Below, one piece after another: positions 44,175-52,272 of a stretch of DNA of 64,000 nt. A model generated the notes under the pieces. It was given only the letters and a program-made list of their open reading frames with translations. It searched no databases and was not told where the DNA came from. The translations under genes were made by a program, and so were the position numbers. The stretch is from Allokutzneria sp. A3M-2-11 16. Its GTDB lineage: Bacteria; Actinomycetota; Actinomycetes; Mycobacteriales; Pseudonocardiaceae. The stretch covers positions 1 through 64,000 of the forward strand of contig NZ_JANAVO010000012.1 of NCBI RefSeq assembly GCF_024213555.1, in the 5' to 3' direction. Numbering within the stretch: the first letter of the stretch is position 1; every line of letters begins with the position of its first letter.

Positions 44175-44199
44175 CCGCAGATCCTAGATGCCCCCGTGC

Positions 44200-44223
44200 A
44201 TTTAAGCAACGCTGTTGTTAAAT
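44200..44223. promoter_or_regulatory. Candidate ROK operator / promoter
   Basis: ATTTAAGCAACGCTGTTGTTAAAT is AT-rich in a GC-rich background and nearly symmetric: ATTTAA/TTAAAT outside and CAAC/GTTG inside. It fills the 56-nt gap between the divergent ROK and oxidoreductase genes and ends 7 nt before the oxidoreductase ATG, so bound repressor would block both promoters. Confidence 0.6.
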
Positions 44224-44230
44224 TAGGGGC

Positions 44231-45289
44231 ATGAACTCCGAGATCCGCGTCGGCCTGCTCGGCTACGGCATCGCGGGCGCCGTCTTCCACGCGCCGCTGA
44301 TCGCCGCCACCCCGGGGCTGGCCCTCACCTCCGTCGTCACCACCGACCCCGCCAAGCGCGAGCGGCTGCGGCGGGAACACCCGGGCACGACCGCGCTCGA
44401 CTCCGCCGAGCAGCTTTTCGCGGGCGAGCACGACCTGGTCGTGGTCGCCACGCCGAACCGCACCCACGTCGAGCTGGCCACGACCGCGTTGGAGCACGGT
44501 CTGCCGGTCGTCGTCGACAAGCCGTTCGCCCCGACCTCGGCCCAGGCCCGCGAGCTCGCCGCGCTCGCGGAAGCCCGTGGCCTGCCGCTGTCGGTCTTCC
44601 AGAACCGGCGGTGGGACGGCGATTTCCGGACGGTGCGCAAGCTCGTCGAGGACGGAGAGCTCGGGCGCGTGCTGCGCTTCGAGTCGCGCTTCGACCGTTG
44701 GGTGCCGACGCCGAAGCAGGGCTGGCGGGAGCACGCCGGTGCGGAGGAGGCGGGCGGGGTGCTCTTCGACCTCGGCGCGCACCTCGTCGACCAGGCGCTG
44801 GACCTGTTCGGCCCCGTGCGCTCGGTCTACGCCGAGGTCTCCCGACTGCGGCCCGGCGTGCAGGTCGACGACGACTTTTTCGTTGCGCTGCAGCATGTTT
44901 CGGGTGTGCGGTCGCATCTGTGGTCCAGTTCGCTCGCGGCGCAGCGCGGTGCGCGTTTCCGCGTGCTCGGTGATCAAGGGGCCTACGTCAAGCACGGCCT
45001 CGACGGCCAGGAAGCGGCGCTGAAGGCCGGGGCGCGACCGGGCTCGCCCGAGTGGGGACAGGAACCCGAGGACCGCTGGGGCACGCTCGGCGTCGAGGGC
45101 TCGACGCGTCAGGTGGAGACCGAGCGTGGCGCCTACGAGAACTTCTACCGGGGCATGGTCGCGGCGATCCAGGACGGCGCGCCAGTGCCGGTCGCGCCCA
45201 CGGAAGCCGTTGCCGCACTGGAGATCATCGAGGCGGCGCGGTCGTCCGCGGGCTGCGGGCGAGTGGTGGAGCTGGACGCTACACCGTAG
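44231..45289 (+). CDS. Gfo/Idh/MocA-family NAD(P)-dependent oxidoreductase
   Basis: A 352-residue protein with an N-terminal Rossmann fold (VGLLGYGIAGAVFHAPLI), the conserved EHGLPVVVDKPFA, and a C-terminal alpha/beta domain with FDLGAHLVDQALDLFG. The family oxidises or epimerises sugars, inositols or their derivatives. Coupling to a ROK regulator supports a carbohydrate substrate. The stop overlaps the end of the convergent membrane-protein gene by 11 nt. Confidence 0.9.
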   Translation: MNSEIRVGLLGYGIAGAVFHAPLIAATPGLALTSVVTTDPAKRERLRREHPGTTALDSAEQLFAGEHDLVVVATPNRTHVELATTALEHGLPVVVDKPFAPTSAQARELAALAEARGLPLSVFQNRRWDGDFRTVRKLVEDGELGRVLRFESRFDRWVPTPKQGWREHAGAEEAGGVLFDLGAHLVDQALDLFGPVRSVYAEVSRLRPGVQVDDDFFVALQHVSGVRSHLWSSSLAAQRGARFRVLGDQGAYVKHGLDGQEAALKAGARPGSPEWGQEPEDRWGTLGVEGSTRQVETERGAYENFYRGMVAAIQDGAPVPVAPTEAVAALEIIEAARSSAGCGRVVELDATP

Positions 45290-45848
45290 CGACCAGACGG
45301 GCGCCGAGGAGGGCTGCGAAGCCCTCCTGCAGGGCGCGGCGCGGGTGGCGCATGCCGAAGCGCGAGTAACGGAACTCGATGCCGTCGACCATGCGCACGG
45401 TGATCACCACGCGGCGCCAGTGCTGGGTCGCTCGCGCTTCCGCGACCGCGCCGGCCGGGAGCGCCACCAGCGGCCGCACGTCCGGCGACGGCTTGGGCGC
45501 GGCGAACAGGCGGTGCCGCTGCCCGGAGCGGGTGAGGCCGAACAGCGCCAGCACGAACGCGAGCACCTCGCCGATCAACGCCAGCACGCCGTAGAGGAGC
45601 AGCCCGAACAGCAGCAGCGCGCCGGGCAGAGCGAAACCGAAGGCAACCTCCTTCGGCGCGCCCGCGAGGTGCGGGACGAAGCCGACCCACGCGAAGGCGA
45701 GGCACGCGCCGAAGCTCCACCAGAACCACTTCGTCAGGTCCGCGCTGGTCACCGGGCTCGGCCGGAGTTCCCAGCCGGTCGGCGTGAAGGTCACGGTCAC
45801 CCGGCCGTGCCGGTCGGTGCGCACCGCGGCCACCTGCGAGTCGGTCAT
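45279..45848 (-). CDS. Hypothetical membrane protein (two transmembrane segments)
   Basis: A 189-residue protein. The N-terminal 40 residues are soluble, followed by hydrophobic segments about 42-65 (WWSFGACLAFAWVGFVPHLAG) and 70-102 (two closely spaced helices or one long hairpin), then a soluble C-terminal domain with VVITVRMVDGIEFRYSRFG. The layout resembles small actinomycete membrane proteins of unknown function. No partner is evident; the gene on its right is divergent. Confidence 0.65.
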   Translation of the reverse strand: MTDSQVAAVRTDRHGRVTVTFTPTGWELRPSPVTSADLTKWFWWSFGACLAFAWVGFVPHLAGAPKEVAFGFALPGALLLFGLLLYGVLALIGEVLAFVLALFGLTRSGQRHRLFAAPKPSPDVRPLVALPAGAVAEARATQHWRRVVITVRMVDGIEFRYSRFGMRHPRRALQEGFAALLGARLVATV

Positions 45849-45902
45849 GCCGCGGACCTTAGACGCCGGTCACACCCGTCCCCCGAATGAGCTACGCCGG
45901 AG

Positions 45903-45921
45903 TTAGGTTAGGGTCACCTAA
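45903..45921. promoter_or_regulatory. Iron box (IdeR/DmdR1-type operator)
   Basis: TTAGGTTAGGGTCACCTAA matches the 19-bp iron-box consensus of actinobacterial DtxR-family repressors at nearly every position, with arms TTAGGT and ACCTAA. It ends 4 nt before the ribosome site of the siderophore-binding lipoprotein, so iron repression of that gene is expected. Confidence 0.9.
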
Positions 45922-45938
45922 TTGTGGAGGTGGTTGTG

Positions 45939-46919
45939 GTGCGGAGGCTCGTCGGCCTGGTGCTGGGCGTCGGACTGCTCGTGGGGTGCGGTTCGCCGGG
46001 GCCGGGACAGCAGGGCGCGGCATGGTCCTATGTGGACGATCGGGGGATCACCGTGACCGCACCGGAACGCCCGCGGCGGATCGTCGCGCAGGTATCGGCG
46101 GCGGCGGCGCTCAAGGACTTCGGGGTGAACGTCGCGGGCACCTTCGGGCCGCTGCGCACCGGCACCGGCGCGGTCGAGCCGGAGGCGGGCAGCCTCGACC
46201 CGAACGCGGTCACCGACGTCACCGGTCCGGGGTACGGCGAGGTGCGGATCGAGACGCTCACGTCGCTGCGCCCGCAGCTCGTGGTCAGCGGGAAGTACAA
46301 GGAGTTCGCCGGGCTCTGGCACCTCACCGAGGAGCAGGAGAAGGCGGTCCGGCCGATCGCGCCGACCCTCGGCGTCGCGCAGTCGGGGATCTCGCTGCCG
46401 GAGAGCATCCGCAAGTACAAGGAGCTCGCCCGCGCGCTCGGCGGGGACGTGGACTCCGCGCGGGTGAAGGCCGACGAGGAGCGGTTCACCGCTGCGGCAC
46501 AACGACTTCGTTCCCTGGGCGCGCGGATGAGGACGGCGGGCAGGACGATCCTCGCCGTCGGCGGCGTCCAGGACGAGTACTTCGTCGTCGTGCCCGCGCG
46601 CAACCCCGATCTCGACTACTACGTCAAGGAACTGGGGCTGCCGATCACCACGCCGAAGAACCCGGACGTGGCGGGCGGCGGCTACTTCGAGCGGCTGTCG
46701 TGGGAGAACGCGGGCGCCTACAAGGGCGACATCCTCATGTGGGACACGCGCCCCGCCTCCTTCAACCCCGAGCAGATGAAGCGCAACCCGGTCTTCGCCG
46801 CGCTGCCCGCCGCCGCGCAGAACCGCTTCGCCGGGTGGGACGCGGTCGCGCCGATGAGCTACGCCAGCTACGCGAAGATCATGAACAAGCTGGCCGACCA
46901 GATCGCCGCCGCCCTCTAG
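45939..46919 (+). CDS. Siderophore ABC transporter substrate-binding lipoprotein
   Basis: About 326 residues. The N-terminus VRRLVGLVLGVGLLVGCGSPG is a lipoprotein signal with lipobox LVGC. The mature part has the TroA/FecB pattern: VDDRGITVTAPERPRRIVA, then LTSLRPQLVVSGKY, and a C-terminal VAPMSYASYAKIMNKLAD. It binds ferric siderophore outside the membrane. GTG 45939 is preferred because GGAGG (45926-45930) lies 8 nt upstream; GTG 45924 is also in frame. An iron box overlaps the promoter region. No permease or ATPase gene follows, so it must use transporter parts encoded elsewhere. Confidence 0.88.
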   Translation: MRRLVGLVLGVGLLVGCGSPGPGQQGAAWSYVDDRGITVTAPERPRRIVAQVSAAAALKDFGVNVAGTFGPLRTGTGAVEPEAGSLDPNAVTDVTGPGYGEVRIETLTSLRPQLVVSGKYKEFAGLWHLTEEQEKAVRPIAPTLGVAQSGISLPESIRKYKELARALGGDVDSARVKADEERFTAAAQRLRSLGARMRTAGRTILAVGGVQDEYFVVVPARNPDLDYYVKELGLPITTPKNPDVAGGGYFERLSWENAGAYKGDILMWDTRPASFNPEQMKRNPVFAALPAAAQNRFAGWDAVAPMSYASYAKIMNKLADQIAAAL

Positions 46920-47016
46920 GCGAGCAGGCCCTCAGCACTCCGCGCACCAAGTAAACTCTGCCCATGCACTCCACCCGCCCGTCCACCCCATCCCCCGCGC
47001 GCGCCGTCTAGAGAAC

Positions 47017-47079
47017 CCCGTTTCGTACTCATAACGGGAAAAAGAGCGCTCCAAAAACCCGTTTTGAGTACGAAACGGG
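47017..47079. terminator. Long hairpin between convergent genes
   Basis: 22-nt arms (47017-47038 and 47058-47079) pair with a single mismatch around a 19-nt A-rich loop. Each arm begins CCCGTT and contains TTTCGTACTC or its complement. It separates the lipoprotein gene from the convergent esterase gene, so bidirectional termination is the simplest role. The stem length and sharply AT-richer sequence are unusual for a plain terminator, and it could be a dispersed repeat. Confidence 0.65.
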
Positions 47080-47165
47080 ATTTTGGGCTGCGGTGCTGAT
47101 GTTTGGTGTCGCGGTCGTTGGGGGCCGCTTGTGGGACGTGGGCTAGCCCAGCGCGGCGTTCGCGC

Positions 47166-48020
47166 TTACTGGGCCCGGCAGGTCCTGAGGTAGCTGAGGA
47201 ACGAGGCCTGCAGACCAGTCACGTGCGTTTCGCGCAGGACCGCGCTGGTGACGGCTCCGCCGCGGGCGGTCAGGCGGTGCAGGACGGTAGCCGTGTTCTT
47301 CGTGAGGTTCTGGTAGACGGCCAGGTCTCCGAGAAGCTCTTGCTCGTTGAGGGTCACGTGAAGCTTGGCGGCAGGCAGGCTGCCACCCATCTCTTGGAGC
47401 TGGGCGAAGATCTGACTGTCCTCACCGGCGACGCCGGGGCTGCCCGCTCCGATGCTTTCGAAGAGCGTGCTGCCGGTGAGCCAGGTGTAGAGGCTGAAAA
47501 GGCCGCCGTAGGAGTAGCCGAAGAGGCCGTGACCGCTCGTGGCTGTGCCGTAGTCGCGTTCGATCCGCGGGTGCAGTTCCGCGGTGAGGAAGCTCAGGAA
47601 CGCATCGGCGTGGGTGTCGCGCAGTTCGGCGAGGTAGGCGTCGGATTCCTCGCGTGTCCTCGCGCCCAATCGAACTCCCATCTCCACGGCATCGATGAGC
47701 TCCTTGGCGATGGGCTCGCCGGGGGGCACGAGGTCTCTGTTGCGCAGCCGATCCCAGTGCTGTGCGTCTTCGCCCGCGTAGCCGACGCTGACCTGGATGT
47801 AGGGCTGGATCTGCTGCATGGGGTCTTTCTGGGTGACGATGAGCGGAGCCGTCATGCCCACGGCCCAGTTGCCGTCGAGCACGTACACGGCAGGCGCTCG
47901 CGTCGTGGCGGGGTCGTAGCCCGGTGGCGTGGTGACCCAGACGCCGTAGTCGTGCCCTCCGCTGGAGCGCATCTCGAAGTAGTCGGTGTCGGCGAGGCAG
48001 CCGTGCCACATGGTGCTCAT
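47166..48020 (-). CDS. Alpha/beta-hydrolase esterase (IroE/Fes-like putative esterase family)
   Basis: A 284-residue esterase-D-like protein. The opening YGVWVTTPPGYDPATTRAP.VYVLDG and the nucleophile elbow GYSYGGLFSLY (Ser near residue 167) are typical, and His lies in TSAVLRETHVTG. Relatives include the siderophore hydrolases IroE and Fes and various feruloyl-esterase-like enzymes. It is next to an iron-box lipoprotein and an NRPS cluster, so release of iron from an ester-containing siderophore is possible, though no iron box precedes it. AAGGA lies 7 nt before ATG 48020. The divergent TetR gene is probably its regulator. Confidence 0.78.
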   Translation of the reverse strand: MSTMWHGCLADTDYFEMRSSGGHDYGVWVTTPPGYDPATTRAPAVYVLDGNWAVGMTAPLIVTQKDPMQQIQPYIQVSVGYAGEDAQHWDRLRNRDLVPPGEPIAKELIDAVEMGVRLGARTREESDAYLAELRDTHADAFLSFLTAELHPRIERDYGTATSGHGLFGYSYGGLFSLYTWLTGSTLFESIGAGSPGVAGEDSQIFAQLQEMGGSLPAAKLHVTLNEQELLGDLAVYQNLTKNTATVLHRLTARGGAVTSAVLRETHVTGLQASFLSYLRTCRAQ

Positions 48021-48045
48021 CGGAGGTCCTTCACAACACGTCCGT

Positions 48046-48075
48046 CACAGTTTCTTTTCCAATGGATAAACTGTG
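48046..48075. promoter_or_regulatory. Candidate TetR operator
   Basis: CACAGTTT (48046-48053) and AAACTGTG (48068-48075) form a perfect 8-bp dyad with a 14-nt spacer. It sits in the 52-nt gap between the divergent esterase and TetR genes and covers the TetR start region, which fits autorepression together with control of the esterase. Confidence 0.6.
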
Positions 48076-48636
48076 GGAGTGATCCTGTCAAGCACGGCAC
48101 GCGAGCGGCTCCTGGCGCGGCTTCTCGACGCCTTCGGCGAGGCCCTTCCCGCACCGGAGATGTCGCTGCGTGAGATCGCCACCAGGGCCGAGACCAGCCA
48201 CGCCCTCCTGCGATACCACTTCGGGTCACTCCCTGGCGTCCTGGCGGCCATGCTCACGGCGCAGCGATCCCGGGACAACCAGGCACTGCTCGAGGCCGCC
48301 CAGCAGGGCACCTTCGACGACCTCGTCGTGGCGATCTGGCGGGCCTACACCCGCCCGGAGCAGCTGTCGCGTGTCCGCGGCTTCTTCCACGTCGTCGGCC
48401 TGGCCGCGTACAGCCCAGAGAACTTTCGCGAGTTCATCGACTCGCTCGACGACCTGACCAAGATGCTGGCCTCGCTCGCGGAACGCGAAGGGCTCGACAC
48501 CAAGGAAGCGCTGACCACGGCCACCGTCACCATCGCCGCGATTCGTGGCCTGCTCCTCCAGGAGGTCCTGACTCCGGCAGTCCTCTCGGAGGACGCGGTC
48601 GCCTTGATCCTGCGCATGAGCAAGGGCCGGTACTAG
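48073..48636 (+). CDS. TetR-family transcriptional regulator
   Basis: A 187-residue protein. The helix-turn-helix lies at about 29-52 (MSLREIATRAETSHALLRYHFGS), and an all-helical ligand-binding domain follows. GTG 48073 or GTG 48079 can start it; the dyad overlaps both, and no ribosome site is visible, so the message may be leaderless. It is divergent from the esterase. The last 4 nt overlap the convergent winged-helix regulator gene. Confidence 0.85.
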   Translation: MGVILSSTARERLLARLLDAFGEALPAPEMSLREIATRAETSHALLRYHFGSLPGVLAAMLTAQRSRDNQALLEAAQQGTFDDLVVAIWRAYTRPEQLSRVRGFFHVVGLAAYSPENFREFIDSLDDLTKMLASLAEREGLDTKEALTTATVTIAAIRGLLLQEVLTPAVLSEDAVALILRMSKGRY

Positions 48637-49625
48637 GCGAGCAGGTCCATCAGTGCGTCGGCGCGTTCGGTCCGGTTGATCCGCACCGAGCGGCCGACGC
48701 GCTCGCGGTGGATCAGCGCCGCGTCCTCCAGCCGCTCGCAGTGGTAGGTCGTCGTGCTCGGGCCGCACCCGCCGATCGCGGCCAGCTCGCCCATGGTCAA
48801 CGGCCGGTCCAAAGCGCGGAGCAGCGCGGCGCGGACCGGACCGACCACCGCGCTCAGCCCGTCCGTGGTGTTCGTCGAGGTGGCGTCGAACAACCGCCCG
48901 ACTCCGCGCGCCGGGTAGGCCAGCCACGCTTCGTCGCCCACGATCCCGAGCGCGCCCGCGCGGTGCCCGGACAACATCGGCGCGAGCACCAGGTCCCGCC
49001 CCGGCGCGCGCGGCGAACTCGGCTCTGCTGAGGGGATTTCGAGCACTCCGTCGCGGAACCGGGCGGACGGCAGCAGGGTGGAGAGCAACGGTTCCACCGC
49101 CCCGTGCACCACGGCCAGCCCGACGCGCTCCGCCTCGCGCCGCATCACCGCCTCGCCGCGCCGCCACAACGGGGCGAACACCCGCCACGACGCGGCGAGC
49201 ACGCTCACGTAGCTGTCCAGCCACCGGCGCGGGTCGAGCACCGCGGAGCGCCACCGCACCGGCGGGTTGCCGCCGTCGAAGATCTCGTCGAGCCGGGCGA
49301 GCAACAGCTCGGGATCGGTGGCGCGCAACCGTTCCAGCTGCACCGGCACAGGCACCGGGGCATGGGTGGGAGCGGGCAGCAGGCAACTGGGGAGAACGCT
49401 GTGCTGCCCGCTGGCAAGGGGTGCGAGCGCGTGCTGGCTCCCCGGCGGGGCGGCCGTCCGCAGCGCGGAACGCCACGATTCCGGGGCCCCGCGGCGACGT
49501 CCGCCGATCGCGTCGAGTGCCAGTGACAGGACCGTGGTGAGCGGCGCGTAGCCGAGCCGTACGCGCAGCCCGTCGACGTTACCGAGGTCGAACCGGGTGA
49601 CGTTGACGGCCTGTGCGGTGAGCAT
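48633..49625 (-). CDS. Winged-helix (ArsR-like) transcriptional regulator
   Basis: About 330 residues from ATG 49625 (MLTAQAVNVTRFDLG); an in-frame GTG at 49679 would add 18 residues. A long N-terminal domain of unknown ligand is followed by a C-terminal winged helix (about 265-325: LDRPLTMGELAAIGGCGPSTTTYHCERLEDAALIHRERVGR). The layout is the same as the regulator at 52409-53341 that heads the NRPS operon, so the two are distant relatives. It is a stand-alone gene. Confidence 0.78.
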   Translation of the reverse strand: MLTAQAVNVTRFDLGNVDGLRVRLGYAPLTTVLSLALDAIGGRRRGAPESWRSALRTAAPPGSQHALAPLASGQHSVLPSCLLPAPTHAPVPVPVQLERLRATDPELLLARLDEIFDGGNPPVRWRSAVLDPRRWLDSYVSVLAASWRVFAPLWRRGEAVMRREAERVGLAVVHGAVEPLLSTLLPSARFRDGVLEIPSAEPSSPRAPGRDLVLAPMLSGHRAGALGIVGDEAWLAYPARGVGRLFDATSTNTTDGLSAVVGPVRAALLRALDRPLTMGELAAIGGCGPSTTTYHCERLEDAALIHRERVGRSVRINRTERADALMDLLA

Positions 49626-49703
49626 GTCCACCACGGTCGCAGCGGGTTCCGGCCGCCGTATCGACCGACCGGTTGACACGGGTGTCCGTCGCCCGGATTT
49701 GCC

Positions 49704-50885
49704 TCAGCCGTGCCTGCGGAGTGCCTTGGCCACGTCGGCGAGGAAAGCCATGTCGCTGGTGAGGTCGACGCCGCCGGGGACCTCCGCGGGCTGGTGCGCG
49801 CGGGGCGGCTCCTCGCCCGCGGCGGCCGCGGCGGCCAGTGCGGCGGCGAGGACAGCGGCCTCGGTGGCGACGTCGAGGGCGCGACCCGTGAGGCCGCTGT
49901 CGCGGGCCCGGTCGCGGGCGGCCTCGGCGACGCGGTCGTCGACGAAGGGTTGCAGCGCCAGGCGGCCGTCGCGGATCTCGATGACCCTGCGGTACAGGCG
50001 CAGTTCGAGGTCACCGGGCAGCAGCAGCTCCGCGAGCCGGGAAGCCGGTGGCTCCAGGGCGATGTGCGGGCTGGCCCGGTACAGGGCCGTCCACAGTGGA
50101 CGGAGGGTCTGGTAGACGCGGTAGCGGTGCAGCCAGTCGAACAGTTCGGGCAGGCGCAGCCGGGGGCCGACGATGGGCACCATCACGCCCGCGAGGACCA
50201 GCAGCGCCGCCGCCGGGGTGAGGTACTTGTCCAGCGCGCTGAGGCCGTCCTTCGGATAACCGAACCGGAACCGGTCGGAGACGAACACCAGCGCCTTGTG
50301 GACGTGGTAGGCGAACGCGCACGCGGCACCCGCGGCGATCAAGCGCATTCCCAGGCGCATCAACGGGTTCGCCGCCTCCCCGCCCAGTCGCCAGCCGTTG
50401 CGGGCCAGGCTCCAGAACGCGGGGAGCATGTAGCACAGGAAGATCAGCCAGTACTCCAGCACCCACGGCTCGCCGGAGTACCGGCCAGCGAAGCGCGGAT
50501 CGTCCACCGGCAGGTCGGAGAGCGCGAACGCCAGCGCCATGCCCGCGAAGGCCAGCAGCGCGCCGGAGGTGTAGCGGTGGGTCCTGGCCCACACCAGGTC
50601 GTCGGGACGCTTGAGGTGGAGCACGAACACGTGCACGGCCCACGCGACCACCAGCATCAGCGAATGGCCGACGAGGCGGGCGATGTTGGGGACCCCGGTC
50701 AGCTCCGCCAGCGCCGCGTACGGGTCCGGGGTCAGCACGGTCATCGACAGCGCCAGGCAGAACAGCGCCAGCACGACCGCGCGCCGGGCCGGGCTGCCCG
50801 CCCGGTGCTGGCCCTCGGCCATCCGCACCGAGACGAACGCCCAGACCAGCAGCGCGGGCACGACGAACCGCAGCCACTCGATCAT
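49704..50885 (-). CDS. Multi-spanning membrane protein (MAB_1171c/DUF6545-like)
   Basis: 393 residues starting MIEWLRFVVPALLVWAF at ATG 50885. It has about seven hydrophobic segments in the first 240 residues, then a soluble C-terminal domain (about 245-393) with WTALYRASPHIALEP and RLYRRVIEIRDGRLAL. This arrangement defines a family repeatedly found after an XRE regulator and an ImmA/IrrE protease in actinomycetes. It overlaps the protease gene by ATGA. Function unknown; it may be the membrane effector or sensor of that module. Confidence 0.8.
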   Translation of the reverse strand: MIEWLRFVVPALLVWAFVSVRMAEGQHRAGSPARRAVVLALFCLALSMTVLTPDPYAALAELTGVPNIARLVGHSLMLVVAWAVHVFVLHLKRPDDLVWARTHRYTSGALLAFAGMALAFALSDLPVDDPRFAGRYSGEPWVLEYWLIFLCYMLPAFWSLARNGWRLGGEAANPLMRLGMRLIAAGAACAFAYHVHKALVFVSDRFRFGYPKDGLSALDKYLTPAAALLVLAGVMVPIVGPRLRLPELFDWLHRYRVYQTLRPLWTALYRASPHIALEPPASRLAELLLPGDLELRLYRRVIEIRDGRLALQPFVDDRVAEAARDRARDSGLTGRALDVATEAAVLAAALAAAAAAGEEPPRAHQPAEVPGGVDLTSDMAFLADVAKALRRHG

Positions 50886-51472
50886 CGGCGATGGCACCGG
50901 GAGAAGCGGCGCGGCTTCTGCCCCTCGTGCCAGTCCAGCGCCGCGTCGATGCGGTCGGACACCTCGCCGCTGCGCCTGCCCCGGGGGCGCGGTAGCGCCT
51001 GCGCGTGCCGCTGGATCAGCGACGCGAGCAGCTCCGCCTCCTGCTCCTCCGAGGTCAGGTAGCTGGTGCGGCCCAGCACCCTGCGCACCATCGCGGGATC
51101 GAGGTCGGGCAGCAGCAGCGTGGCGTGCTCGGCGAAGGACAGCGGCGCCGGGTAGTGGTCGCAGAGCAGGTGGCTGAGCTCGTGCAGGATGATGTGGTCC
51201 TGGTGCGGCCGCGTGGTCGCCTGCTCGTAGCAGATCACGTCGGCGGTGTCGGTGGCCGCCCACATCCCGAGCACCCCGCCGTCGCTGGCGATCGGCACCA
51301 GGCGGATCGGCCGGGCGCGCTTGTCCGCGACCAGGCGGCACAGCTCCCGCACGTCGAACGGCGCGGGCATGGGCAGTTCGCGGATCCTGGCCTCGCAGCG
51401 CCGCCGCAGCCCGCGCAACCGCCACCGGCGGCGCACCGCGGACGGCGAGAGCCAGGCGGGCGGGTCAGCCAT
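50882..51472 (-). CDS. ImmA/IrrE-family metallopeptidase
   Basis: A 196-residue protein with the zinc-peptidase motif HELSHLLCDH (about residues 96-105) and RARPIRLVPIASDGGVLGMW before it. ImmA/IrrE proteases cleave cognate XRE-type repressors to relieve repression. Its start overlaps the XRE gene by 8 nt and its stop overlaps the membrane-protein gene, so the three form a tight operon. The expected substrate is the protein encoded by 51465-51917. Confidence 0.85.
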   Translation of the reverse strand: MADPPAWLSPSAVRRRWRLRGLRRRCEARIRELPMPAPFDVRELCRLVADKRARPIRLVPIASDGGVLGMWAATDTADVICYEQATTRPHQDHIILHELSHLLCDHYPAPLSFAEHATLLLPDLDPAMVRRVLGRTSYLTSEEQEAELLASLIQRHAQALPRPRGRRSGEVSDRIDAALDWHEGQKPRRFSRCHRR

Positions 51473-51917
51473 CGGCGGGCTCGGGGTCGGGTTCGGGCAG
51501 CCCCTCGATCTCGCGGACCCGGTTCACCATCTCGCTGATGGCGTCGAGGCTCTTGGGCGAGAGCCCCGAGGCGCGCAGCGCCAGCTGCCGCACCGAGCTG
51601 TCCCGCAGCGCGCTGAGCAGCGCCAGCTCCGCGTCGATCCGCTCGGCGACCTCGTCGTCGAAGAAGTAGCCGACCGGGACGCCGAAGAAGCCGGACAGCG
51701 CCTCCAGGTGGCGCTTGGTCGGGTTGTCCCGCACACCGCGCCGCAGCTGCCAGAGGTAGGTGGCGGAGATCGTCACGCCGCCCGCCCTGATCGCGTCGGC
51801 GACCTCCTCGAAGCTGAACTCGCCGCCCTCGCGCGGGCGGATCGTGCGGAAGAGGTGGTCGACCTTCGCCGCCAGAGACGTCTCGCCCCGCGGATCGGTC
51901 ATCCGGGCCTCCTTCAC
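51465..51917 (-). CDS. XRE-family transcriptional regulator
   Basis: A 150-residue protein. The helix-turn-helix domain (about 30-85) includes FEEVADAIRAGG, ISATYLWQLRRGVRDNPTKRHLEALSGFFGVPVGYFF. A C-terminal helical segment (SVRQLALRASGLSPKSLDAISEMV) is the usual tail of XRE regulators paired with ImmA/IrrE proteases. ATG 51917 or the ATG five codons later (51902) may start it. It heads the three-gene operon. Confidence 0.85.
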   Translation of the reverse strand: MKEARMTDPRGETSLAAKVDHLFRTIRPREGGEFSFEEVADAIRAGGVTISATYLWQLRRGVRDNPTKRHLEALSGFFGVPVGYFFDDEVAERIDAELALLSALRDSSVRQLALRASGLSPKSLDAISEMVNRVREIEGLPEPDPEPADG

Positions 51918-52239
51918 CTGATGGTTCCCGGAGGGTACAACGGCCCTGAACCGGCTCGAAGATCATTAACCGGCCTTGGGCCGATCGGCGCGGCGCTGGG
52001 CCGAACGCGGGACACGGCGGTACCGGCGAACGGTGCATCAAAGATCATGACAAATTCGTGGTCCCGATGACGGCCGCTCGGCCCAGAGCGTTTCAACGCC
52101 CGGATACGAAACGACGCCGTAGCCTGGAGTAATTACATTACGGGAGCGTTTTCGGGGTACGGCGATCGGCCTAGTACGAACGTGGCCCCGGGCCACTGAT
52201 TTAGCTTCTTTGTAGCGTGCGTTGACCCTCGTCGTTTTG
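51918..52239. other. Intergenic region upstream of the NRPS regulator
   Basis: A noncoding stretch between the divergent XRE operon and the NRPS regulator. It is AT-richer than its surroundings, with GTAATTAC near 52130 and TTTAGC...TTGTAGCGTGCG near 52200-52222, the latter resembling a -10 region (TAGCGT). No gene is supported. Confidence 0.45.
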
Positions 52240-52272
52240 CCAGTTTATGTTGTCCGCCGATGCATAAACTGG
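52240..52272. promoter_or_regulatory. Candidate operator of the NRPS operon
   Basis: CCAGTTTATG (52240-52249) and CATAAACTGG (52263-52272) form a perfect 10-bp dyad with a 13-nt spacer. It lies about 135 nt upstream of the winged-helix regulator that begins the NRPS operon. The core AGTTT...AAACT resembles the TetR-side dyad at 48046-48075, so one regulator might read both. Confidence 0.6.

Noticed and set aside
49704-51425. A single 573-codon fusion of the ImmA-like and membrane-protein regions
   Set aside because: The right half is the wrong frame of the ImmA gene. The HELSH motif lies in the other frame, and ATG 50885 with an ATGA overlap gives a normal membrane protein.
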